Shown: one piece after another, positions 51,915 through 61,913 of the stretch | Position numbering within the stretch: position 1 is the first letter of the stretch | Layout: each line of letters opens with the position of its first letter | From: Anseranas semipalmata | Lineage: Eukaryota; Chordata; Aves; Anseriformes; Anseranatidae | Direction: 5' to 3' | NCBI GenBank assembly: GCA_013399115.1 | Contig: VXAA01004026.1 | Coordinates: forward strand, 468,766 to 532,765 | DNA length: 64,000 nt | Position numbers and translations under genes: made by a program | The notes under the pieces: generated by a model | Seen by the model: only the letters and a program-made list of their open reading frames with translations | Told to the model about the DNA's origin: nothing | The model's database searches: none

Positions 51915-51929
51915 GGTGCCCCCTTGTGA
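51915..51929 (-). promoter_or_regulatory. CTCF-like binding motif
   Basis: The minus strand reads TCACAAGGGGGCACC, close to the vertebrate CTCF core CCACNAGGGGGCGC (two differences in the core). It sits mid-way between the two genes. Occupancy cannot be judged from sequence. Confidence 0.45.
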
Positions 51930-53699
51930 TTAAATATTTTCATCAGCAGAATCTGTGCGTTTGAAATCAAGGTCTATTTTCAGTGAGGAAAGAAGATTGA
52001 CCCTTAAGATACATTCACATTTCAGTTAGTTAATTGAGCAAGCATTTCCTGGAATTAGTTTGTTTTCTTGTTATCTATACCTTGTTGTATGACATTCTCT
52101 CAAGATGATGATAATTAAACTAAAGAAGAAATCCAGAACGGGAACTAACTGAATGCACTAGCAAGCATTTCTGTTTGGAGCAGAAAACAGTATCCGTATC
52201 TTGCCCTTCACACACACACCAAAAAAAAAAAAAAAAAAACACCAACACCTACACCTTACTTCGTCATACTGTGCCCATTTAGAATACAGAGTCTCGAACC
52301 ATTTCTTGACAGAAACACATTCAACAGCAAGGCTGGAGAATAACTGCATCCCAGTGATAGCTTTTGTACTCCACAACAGAGTACACAGTGGGGAAATGAT
52401 GGAAGAAAATTGAACCTGAAATTCCAACATTTTGTGGGAGTGTTCTTGTAGAATTTTTTTTTGAAAGATAGGAGAATGTTCTCAACACAACCACACTTTG
52501 TGTTTAAAAACAAAGATGTTGCTATTGCCACAATCCGTGTAGCATCTAATCTATCAGACCTTGCACCAGGAAAATATACTGGATTCAAAACGGAGAAAAA
52601 ACTAATTGTGGATCTCAGTGACCAATATATAGACGAGTCATTGAGCTACTTGAGTACTGTCACAGTGAAGCATTTCTAGGAGGCATGTTCTTCAGGCCCC
52701 AAATAATTTCTTACACACACTTCAAGACTTACAGAACTTCGGTGTCTGCTCAGTGAACATGAGATTGGAGTCCTCCATTTATGAAGAAGCACTTCAGAAT
52801 GATAATCAACATTTTTGCTGAAGTGGAAGAACACTGCACAGCTGTTGTCTAATTCTTCAAGAATCTTGCAGTTATGATAAACATAACTTCTAGCAAATGT
52901 TTTTATCTAGTCTATTATTACTTTTCAGCTAACCATCCGCCTTTCGCCAGAAGTTACTGTGCCTCTACCTCTTTAGCTGATTCTAGTCATGACACACTGT
53001 TTAAGCTTAAACACGTCATAGAAGTAGATTTTCACAACAATTCAGGACTGAAGGGGAGCAGCTGAAACACATGCACAGATTCCACATCCCATTAGCCAGA
53101 AATTGAAGGTGCCCACAGAATTAAGACACTATTCAGCAACCCTCGCACAACTGTTTTCAGATTTAGTTTTCAAATGCATGGAAAAAAAGGTAGATGTGCT
53201 TTTAAATCATGAACTTCAGTCTCCAAGTTAAAGATCTATTTTTATGTGAAGCTTCCAGTATTCAACACCAATATTTATGAATTCATTCAGAACCCCAATG
53301 CCATTCATATTGTCAGCTGAATAGTTGGTGTCTTGACTAGTCATCCAGTAGCACCCAGCTCAATAAGGCCTTAATAACATTTAGGCTTCCAACAAGTTTG
53401 GGCAGATACCAACACGGTACAGAAGCTTGTAAAAATTAAGAGTATACAAAAAAGCATGTTAAATCTTTTTGTAATGAGCATTTCAAAAAAGCAGAGTTCA
53501 GGAAGTCACAGAAAGTAAAAGCAAGCTTTGTTTTTGCTTAACTAAAAATAAACACAGATTCCAAGAAGTGGTTAGATTTTGCTGGGGCATCTGACAAGTA
53601 ATAACAATCTGCTATGTTTTGCATCAAAAAAATCATAAAAGATTCACTACAAAGAATTTGCACTTAAAGATACATTATAAACACAGAAAACACTAAATC

Positions 53700-54340
53700 A
53701 CGACAAGACTGAAGCAGAGAAAGAAAAAAGCCTGAAGCTTAGTAGTACAAATTACAAGGTTATACACTTTTGGTTTGGTAAGAATTTATGGAAGAAATTG
53801 GGATCTTATTTCAAAATTAGAGAGAGAAGAATGTGGGAGTACTACACCTGGTGACTAAACCACAGATCTGCAAAAGCCATATAAAACAAATACTACTCTT
53901 AGTGTGCATTAGTCCAACTATTTCTGGTAGAAAAAGGAAAGCATTAATAATATTCAAGGTATTGAGGAGGTTTTACCTGGAATATTGGCTTCACAGATTC
54001 AAAGAATAGATTCAAATGGAAACAGAGAAGAGTCACTAAGACAATCCAAGGAACAGAAGTTGTATCTAAAAGATTACATTAAGTTCAGGTTGTTTTGTCA
54101 ATTACATAAAAGGTGAGAGGATATTTATACTACACAATCATAACATTGGGGAAAAAGGTGAGGAACAGATGCATCAAACAGCTATTTTAATAGCAAAGCT
54201 GAAAAAAAGGCAACTGGCTAAGTGACTAGTAGAACAATCTGGAATAGATCTCTGATATAAAGGTAATTAGATGGGATTCTACCCAGTTTTAGGACAGAGC
54301 TTGATGACTTGACATAAGAGCTCAGCACTAGACTCCAGGA
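53700..54340 (+). mobile_element. Ancient CR1/L3-type relict, plus orientation
   Basis: Ordered traces of a CR1/L3 3' half: 'TTTACCTGGAATATTGGCTTC' (near 53973), 'GAAGAGTCACTAAGACAATCC' (near 54027), 'TTAAGTTCAGGTTGTTTTGTC' (near 54078) and 'AGAACAATCTGGAATAGATC' (near 54230). All frames are broken. Limits are approximate. Confidence 0.6.
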
Positions 54341-57300
54341 ACCAGGAGTCCTTTTCTAATCTGACATTCCTGTATTTCTTCATGTGTCTATGAAAACAGA
54401 AAGAAAGGGAATTACTTCTTGCAGTAAAATTAACATAATCTAAATTGCCTAAAGGGTACTAATGAATAACCACTACATAGAAAAGGAAAATCATCTGACA
54501 GATGTTGCTGAACTCCCTAATTTACTGAACATTTCTTATCATTTTTAGCTAGAGTTACAGTGATAAACATACTAACATTCTCTATGCTATAAACAATACA
54601 GAAGATTTATAACTATTTCACCCAAGCTCCTTGTCACCAAGAAAGGAATGATCAGAGAGTTAAGCCTTTTCAATTTCCCTCTCAGAGACCACTTGAAGTT
54701 TATGGTTGCTGCTCAAAAAAAAAAAAAAAAAAAAAAAAAAAGATTTATGAAGTATGACTGCTGCAGCAAGGTCTGTCAGCAGCAAAAGGTTATTTCTAAG
54801 AATTCTTGTTTAGAATTTAAACCCACAGTTTTGGCTCAAACCATCACCTTCAGAAACCTAAACGCATTCCTTGGACATCTTTTGTAGGCAATATTGTTCC
54901 TCCCACTATGGAACACACCCATCTAAAGGGAAATGTGAATGACAAAAAAAATTCAGCAGCAAATAAATAAATCCAATTTCATATTAGGCATTAATTTTAA
55001 CTTCATTATCCATGTCTTTCAAGAGTGAAAGATAATTCATTTCTCCCTTTCCCCTAGTCTTGTCAGTAATAACAAAAATTCTGCAACTGGAAAAGAATCA
55101 TAGGCAGAATACTTTAGGAAAGTCTTGACCATTGTCATCCTACTGCTTCTACCCATGGACCACTTTTGCATCCTTTCTCTCTATGCTAGAAAGTAGTGCT
55201 AGTACCTGAAAAACTTTAGTGATTAAAGCTGTAGCAGTACTGAACAAGTACCAGGTCCAGGTCTCTGAAAATTAATTCAGCCCAGTAGGAAAAAAAGATC
55301 GTGGGCGTGAACCCCTAGACACCCTAACACTCGTGGATTGTTTTATTTTATAAAGTAGGAACAAATAATAGCCATACCAGAACCAATTTGCCAGCCTTGT
55401 TCTTACTGAATTATTTATATAAGCAAAAGCAAACTTTTTGTGTAAATTCACATCTCTCTTATCAGAATTTTTTCCTCCAAGTGAAAGCATACTTAACAAC
55501 TGATTCTTAAGCTGAGTTCACTTATTGTTTTCCTTCCAAAGGTGTGTGTTTGAAACAGGTGCATCTGTTTCACAAATACTTTGAGAAATATTGATAAAGT
55601 TTTCAACACAAGGCTTGCTCCTCATGTATTTCCGGATAAGACTGCAATACTACATATCAGAAGAGTGAGCTAAATCCTCTCACCGTCTGTGATAACTCTC
55701 CCACTAATTTCAAGGATGCGTTTAAGGCTCCATTCTTTTTCTATATGTTAAAGACAGAGTACATGGGTATTTAGCAAAGGCAAAATGCAGCAATGGTTAT
55801 AGCAGTCTGACATGGTATGATATGCTGTACTTATTCTGCACTGCAGTTACTACCATCCCCTATTTTATTTGATAGTTCGATGACAACTCAACAAATGCTA
55901 ATCCAAATGAAGTTATTACAGAGTTACCAACTACATGTATTCAGAATTTTATGTACTACAATGTTCTACATGGGAAGTTTCTCTTTATCATATCAGTTCA
56001 AACTTTAATAGAAAGTACTAAACATTTCTAAAACATAGTTAGTTACCTCATACCTAAAAATGGGAGAAGAACCAATTCAATTAACTTTTAAATTAACTTT
56101 CAAGTAGACCTTGAACACAAAGTTCAAAACAACAAAGAAAATACAAATATTAAACAAATCAAATAATTTAGCTACTTTCCCCATTTGCTGTCATCTTCTC
56201 TGTAATGATTTGCCATTCTTCCTAAATCAAAACTATATATACACATCTCTAAATTTCCTGGCTTGCCCCCAAATCCTTCCCAAGTTATCCCCCTTAGAAC
56301 AAACTTTATGTAAACTCCTCTTTCAGTCTTCCAGTTCAAGAGCTACCAGTCTAACCCTAAACAAGAATAACACAAAGGCTTAACAGAATGCAAGTGAGTA
56401 TGGAATTAAAGTATTGATAATTTAATTAACAGAATAAACATGATTTTCTGGCAGATGCATTGATTCCTTCTTTAATGATATCATGCTTGGTTAATAAGGT
56501 TAGTACTAAAACTTCTGCAGCATTTTACTTATGTTGTTCCTCATCCTTCCAAATGCTGTGTGGAGCTACTATCCCAGAAATCAAGTATGCTAAAAGTACT
56601 AACCAAATTACAACAGTTAGAAATGAGAAATAGGAAATTATGTTTTTAAAACATCCTGAAGTGAATTATCTTGCTCCCTTTCTCTTAAATATCCACAGGT
56701 GGTGTGGAAGGGAAAAAAACAGCTGAAGTTGCAATTCATAAATTTTAGGGTATAAAAGTAATGGGATATATGAATAAATACGAAGACAGGCAAATATACA
56801 GCTTATAACTTAGTTGAAAGCCCATTTTATCAAGATGCTTTTTAAATATAGACCAGAGCTAAGGCTTACCTGCAAATACACACAGTAAAATTATGAAGTC
56901 ATAAACATAATGCATGGGACAAATGGCGGGGGGCGGGGAGGCTCACTACAAACACTCTGCAAGATGCTTGTCACAAAAAAACTCCTTGAAATGGCAAGTA
57001 GAAAAATATCAATTGGGGAAGTAAATTGACATTGTATCTTCATATAGTAAGTACTGTGTTGTCTGTATTTCAAGTTGTTTAAAATTGCTAGGACTTAAAA
57101 AAAAACACAAAAATCATTCAATTTGAGAGACAGTTTGAGTTATTTTTCTGCAAAGGGTCAGTATATTTAGTTCAAGTGCAAAATCAATGAATTCTCTCTA
57201 TTAAGTCTACAGATGGAGAAAGGATGATTTCTATCCTTTAATTCAAGCAAAAAATTTGAAGATGATCCAATATGGGAGCTGAAGTAAAGTCAGACTAAGT

Positions 57301-57754
57301 ACACAGCATAAGGTCACAACAAGAGTAATGCAACAGCTTATTTAGAGGTGATATATACTATGTCACCTGAAGTTTTCAAGTAAAGAGAGAAAAAAGAAAA
57401 GCTATAAATAACAATAAAATAGGACATCAGAGCATCAGCTTGATTTAGATTGCTCTTCTATTGACTTGCACTATGTAGGCTAAGAGAACAACAGAATTAT
57501 TGTAATTATTCAGATATAAAATTCAGACAACTAATACATTGCTTTTGATGTATCACCATTTACTTAGGTAGAAGCATTTCTTGCATATGTACTTAAGGTC
57601 CAACTTTAACAGATTTTTAAAATATTTACTGTAAATTAAAGTGAACAATAAATAAATCCTCAAATTTTTTTAAAAGTCATTTTCTTTAATTTGTCATTAA
57701 GACAAAAATCACATTTTTAAACACCTATGAGATGCTGTAAGCTAGATATTGAAG

Positions 57755-58042
57755 ACTACATTTAAGATACTTTATTGAATAATTAAGATGTTAGTAAGTG
57801 CCTAGCTACTACATGACAGGTAAAACAAGACAAAATGTTTTAAAATATTCACTTTTTTCATAAATATAAAAATATACTGAATTGATTAAGATACATACAT
57901 GAGAAGTTATCTTGATAAGTGACCAAAACCACATCAAATTAGACTTTCAAAATGTGTATATTTAGGAAGAATATGAACAATATTAGGAATTTAGGAGAGG
58001 GCAGAAAGGAATGAAATGTAAGGACTTGCATGCCTTACAAAT
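57755..58042 (-). other. FBXO43: FBXO43 3' UTR (probable)
   Basis: From the stop codon to just past an AATAAA signal on the minus strand (57771-57776). The cleavage position is inferred. AT-rich, with no other feature seen. Confidence 0.5.
57771..57776 (-). terminator. FBXO43: Candidate polyadenylation signal of FBXO43
   Basis: AATAAA on the minus strand, about 270 bp after the FBXO43 stop codon. It is the first canonical hexamer I noticed downstream. Confidence 0.5.
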
Positions 58043-58291
58043 TTAGAGTCTTTTTAAATTTCTTTTGCTTTGGGCACTTCCTGGAGGAGCATCTTTTTTG
58101 TTCTTCCGTTTTGCAGATAAACTATTACATTCTTTTGACCCATGGAAAGAATGCAGACATAAAATACAGAACTCAAACGCACAGGCCTCTCTGCTACATA
58201 GTCCCCGTTTCTTTACCAATTGATACTTAGCAGGATATTGACATCTTGGACAGGGTTTTAGAGCTTCATCAGTGAAGAGAGTTTTAGCAAC
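58043..58291 (-). CDS. FBXO43: FBXO43 coding exon 4 (zinc-binding region and RL tail)
   Basis: 249 nt including the TAA stop (58043-58045), residues 585-666. It begins [20 protein letters not shown]. The C2-C2-C2-H-C set of the zinc-binding region is complete. The end, [11 protein letters not shown], is the conserved tail. Acceptor TTTAG behind a CTCTTGC tract. Confidence 0.95.
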   Translation of the reverse strand, partial: VAKTLFTDEALKPCPRCQYPAKYQLVKKRGLCSREACAFEFCILCLHSFHGSKECNSLSAKRKNKKDAPPGSAQSKRNLKRL

Positions 58292-61200
58292 CTAAAGCAA
58301 GAGAAGGGAGAAAAGGGCTTAGTTCTTGTAATTGAGAGTTTTCTGAAAACTGAAAATGAAGAGTTTCTTAGCTACCTACTTTTACGTATTCTTCCCGTCT
58401 ACTAGTTGACTGGGGAACAGAATTGCATCTCCTGGGTGTAAGTTCAATGTAAGAAGGTGGCGTTTGTACTACAGGAGTTCTGGCTTGAGCTTGAACAGGC
58501 CTTAGAGCAGATCTGTTGAGAACATTAAGTCTTGTGGCAGCATCTTCAGCTTTCAAGAAATATTCCTGTTACAGTTGATAATTATAAGGAAAAAAAAATG
58601 AAAAGGAAGCAAATCAGGGTTTTATTTAATTTAGAAGTTGTAGCTGTGTTATGCTTCGTATTTTGAGGTTTCCCCCTGCAACCATACGTTAGAAATGGAA
58701 ATGATGTATAGTGCATGTATTTCCCATTAAATGTTTGTATTTAGTAAGGGGACAAGATAGGAACCATTAAAAACAAAGTCCCTTGAGCACCGTAAACAAG
58801 CCACCTGTCTTTAGCACTTGGTTACTCTCTACTGGTCTTCATACTTCTGAAGTAGGATACATCTCAATACCAAGCATGAACGATCAAACATAAGTTTTTG
58901 TCACAATTAAAGCAAAGTTACACTGAAGTGTTGTGTGCACGTGTGGAGGATCTCCTAAAAAAATGCACTCCTATTAATAATATGCTACTTTTCAAGAAAT
59001 CCCTTAAAAAACACCTATATGTCCTTCTGATGTTCAGGACACCATGAAGAAGCTCAGCCACAAGCAGTCCTGAAATAATCAGGAAGTAGTCCAGAGTGGG
59101 TTCTAATGGACTACAGACTAGAGTGAGATGGGAAATGAGGAACAGCATGACACAAAGGTATAAACAGGGTTTAAAATCCAAAGCCAGAATCAGTTCAGGA
59201 AGAGATCCTCAGGGTGTGGGGAGAGGGGAATCACGTGGCTGAAACACTAGTACTTAAACTGAGGCCAGATGAAAAGCAATAAAATAAAAGCAATGACATT
59301 CTCATGTTAGAATCCCTTACATACTTCAGTTAGAACTGTTGCTATCAGCTACCTTTCTGTAGTTTTACAAGATATTTACTCTTTCCTCTGGACTGCGTTC
59401 TTTCACACTTGAAAAAAATATTACCTTTGAGACAAACCTTACCCCAGCTTCTTCTTTCAGCTGTTTTATATACGACTTTCTCCTTCTATCTGCACTTTTA
59501 TCTTGTACAATGATTTCACGCCAGTTTTTGCTTACTTTCCAAATGCTGGAACAAATGAATGAAAAAAATTATCCACCTTCACAATTTTGCAGAGTAGTAC
59601 AGAAGTCATAATAGTAAAGTTACCTTTTCAAGATTTTTTGCATTTTTTCACATACTATTTTGGTCATTTTACAGACTGTCACTATACACTACCAGAGTTT
59701 ACTGTATTATCATGAAATGAATTTCATGTATTCCACACCATTGCACAGAAATATGTAGAAGAATCTAGTGAACAATTGCAATATAAATAACACAGCATAT
59801 TTTTGGTTTACAAAATAAGTTGTTTATTCTTTCCACATAAGCCACTTAATCAATTTTGTTTCTAAAGTCACATTTTTATGTATTAAGTGTTCTGAAAAAT
59901 ATCTGTACCCTTATACTTCTACACATTCCCTTTGTAACTAATAACACACATGGGACTCTTGGTTTCTTTGAAATAAGTGACAATTTCTACTGATTTCAAC
60001 TGAATCCAGAACATTACCCATGAAGCAACATTCTTTGAGCATTTCTGTCTTTGTGTTTAGAAATGAGTGAGGAAATTAAATATGCAAGAAAAATCTAGAA
60101 AATGTGTTCTGAGTTCCATGCATTATTAGGGAACCTGTAGTGAGAAGAATTGACTTCCTATTTAAAGAAATTTTTAATGTTTTAAAATTTACAAGTACTG
60201 TGGTAGTTTTAAGTTTATCAACCCCCTTCCCCATTTTTTTCCCCTAATTCCCCTATACGATGTATTTTTAGAACATAGAAAGAACCACTTGATTACTCGT
60301 GACAAACTCTTTCTAATTTCCCTTAAATCAACAACAAATAAATTTCCCATGTTTCCAGAAATTATTCTAATTTATTAGCAGAAACACATTTTCAATATTT
60401 TGAAGGGTAAGGGGAGCAGTAGTACCTACCTGCATAGACTTTCCACTGTCAAAGCATCTAGAACTATAGCAAGAACATGTTTTAAATTTCTGTATTTTAA
60501 TTCAGTTAAAATATCTAATTTCTCAAGGCCCATTTTCTTGCCAATAAGTCCAGCAAGAACATGTTCTAATGCAAATATTTCTGTTCCATCAATATTTTTT
60601 GATATTGGATTTTGGTCTGATCTTTGTCTTTGCAAGCAAATTTCATGGACTATTTGCAGAGCTGGAGTTCTTGAGAGATCTCCATAACTTACAACTAAGT
60701 CTCCACTAGTCTCTTTTAAAACTAATCCATGGTCTTCACTGACAACGTTTCTTTCTTCTTTTAACATATGTGCTGAATTAGAAGGACTGCCATGATGATC
60801 TTCTGCCTCTGACTGTGAGCCCTGTTCCCGAAGAGTAGATAACCTTCTAACTCGTTCAAGTTTTCTTGCCTTTCTTTTACTATCCAGAATTTTGGAACCT
60901 TCTTTACATTTTTGAAAGCACTCTTGGAAAGAGCCCTCATGATCAGACAATAAGTCTCCTGATTTGTCCAGATGAAGTGAATTATATCCACTATCCTCAG
61001 GTGTTGAAAGATTTGGGTAACTGGCCAGTTTAACAGGGGGAGTGTTTCTATTACACAGTTCAAAGTTAAAGTTCTCTACAAGACTATCAATAGAAGTCAG
61101 GAACTTACTCTCGTTGGCCTCAGGTAACGCACTGTAAGTAGGAGTCTGAAGCAACCCCTCACTACCACTCATAAGGACACTCTCACCAAATTCACTAATG

Positions 61201-61892
61201 TTACTAACACTAACATCCTTACACTGGATTGGAGATAGACATCCCGTTTCTAGCAACAAGGGGTCCTTACATTTGGACTCATCTAGCGTAGAAGTCCTTT
61301 GCTGAGAAAATGACAGTCTCCGTTTTGGGCAATCAGGACTAGAGTCCTCAGTTTCTGAAGTGCTAGTTGTCAGGGGTTTGCAACTTTTGTCTTTTGAAGA
61401 ATCTGAGGCAGTTTGTGAAACTTTTTCTTCAAAGCTCAAAACACAACAGAATTTTTTCCTGCTGCTTCCTGAAGAGCTAGCTTGTCTTTCACAGCATCCT
61501 ACAGTTGTGCCAACTGGAGCAGTCTTAGATAAAAGCAGTCTCCTGCGTAGCGAGGAGCCTTTTCTACTCACTTTAGGAGTTTCAAAAAAATCAGTACTTC
61601 TACTTGCTTCTCTTCTTTCTGATAAGGAGATAGAATTCATTTCTTTTTCAATAGATGATGATACAGAACAGAGAGCATTTGGATTAATGTGGTCAGAATG
61701 TTCTTGTAGCAAAGATAAACTTGCTGCACTCGGTGTTTCTTTTTGTTCTGCATCAGGATCATTGCATCTGCTGTCCATAAATACTGAAGGGGAACAGGTG
61801 CCTTTAAAATTGGAGTACCTAAAATTGCTGCTGGGAGATGTTAACCTATTTCTTTTAAGAATATTGAACTTTACTGAATGGCTTTCTGACAT
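58043..61892 (-). CDS. FBXO43: FBXO43 (EMI2/ERP1), APC/C inhibitor of meiotic arrest
   Basis: EMI2 keeps vertebrate eggs in metaphase II by inhibiting the anaphase-promoting complex; it is also needed in male meiosis (family knowledge). Four coding exons, 60430-61892, 59443-59545, 58380-58565 and 58043-58291, join to 2,001 nt, giving 666 residues plus stop; the human protein is about 708. Seen in order: a long Ser-rich N-terminal half, a DSGYNS motif (300-305) of the beta-TrCP phosphodegron type, basic [14 protein letters not shown] (343-356), an F-box-like region (about 440-500), a zinc-binding region with C598, C601, C616, C621, C626, C629, H634 and C639, and the tail RNLKRL with a terminal Arg-Leu (APC/C-binding tail in this family). 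The start ATG is the first in the exon, but the frame stays open seven codons upstream to the acceptor at 61914, so an upstream coding exon is not excluded. Confidence 0.95.
58380..58565 (-). CDS. FBXO43: FBXO43 coding exon 3 (linker)
   Basis: 186 nt, phase 0 to 0, residues 523-584. It includes [20 protein letters not shown], which is conserved, and a variable Thr/Pro-rich middle, ending SRREEYVK. Acceptor AACAG, donor GTAGGT. Confidence 0.94.
58566..59442 (-). other. FBXO43: FBXO43 intron between coding exons 2 and 3
   Basis: 877 bp, nothing recognised. The intron between coding exons 3 and 4 (58292-58379) is only 88 bp. Confidence 0.85.
59443..59545 (-). CDS. FBXO43: FBXO43 coding exon 2 (F-box-like region)
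   Basis: 103 nt. The first base completes Ser488; [20 protein letters not shown] and [14 protein letters not shown] follow (489-522). WKVSKNWRE is a hallmark of EMI2. Acceptor TCCAG, donor GTAAGG, phase 0 at the end. Confidence 0.95.
59546..60429 (-). other. FBXO43: FBXO43 intron between coding exons 1 and 2
   Basis: 884 bp, AT-rich, nothing recognised. Confidence 0.85.
60430..61892 (-). CDS. FBXO43: FBXO43 coding exon 1 (large, residues 1-487)
   Basis: 1,463 coding nt ending in ESLC plus two bases of Ser488, then a GTAGGT donor. The exon itself begins at 61913 behind a TTTACAG acceptor, leaving a 21-nt 5' part without a stop. Contains the degron-like DSGYNS and the start of the F-box-like helices ([20 protein letters not shown]). 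The plus-strand open frame at 61360-61911 is a shadow of this exon. Confidence 0.95.
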
Positions 61893-61913
61893 CTTCTGCT
61901 TGGCAGTTTGACT

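Larger units (their letters stand above)
46101..57754. other. Intergenic region between RGS22 and FBXO43
   Basis: About 11.6 kb without a convincing gene. It holds A-runs (48341-48361, 51866-51880, 52221-52239, 54715-54741), an AT minisatellite (49979-50067), a CTCF-like motif (51915-51929) and an old CR1-type relict (53700-54340). Open frames of 60-110 codons (for example 51539-51832, 52256-52588, 52461-52679) occur on both strands at random positions and resemble nothing I know. Confidence 0.75.

Noticed and set aside
52256..52679. Overlapping open frames on both strands, considered as a retrocopied gene
   Set aside because: No recognisable protein family and no poly-A tail or target duplication at a matching position.
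61360..61911. 183-codon plus-strand open frame
   Set aside because: It is the reverse complement of the large FBXO43 exon. The minus-strand protein is clearly the real one.
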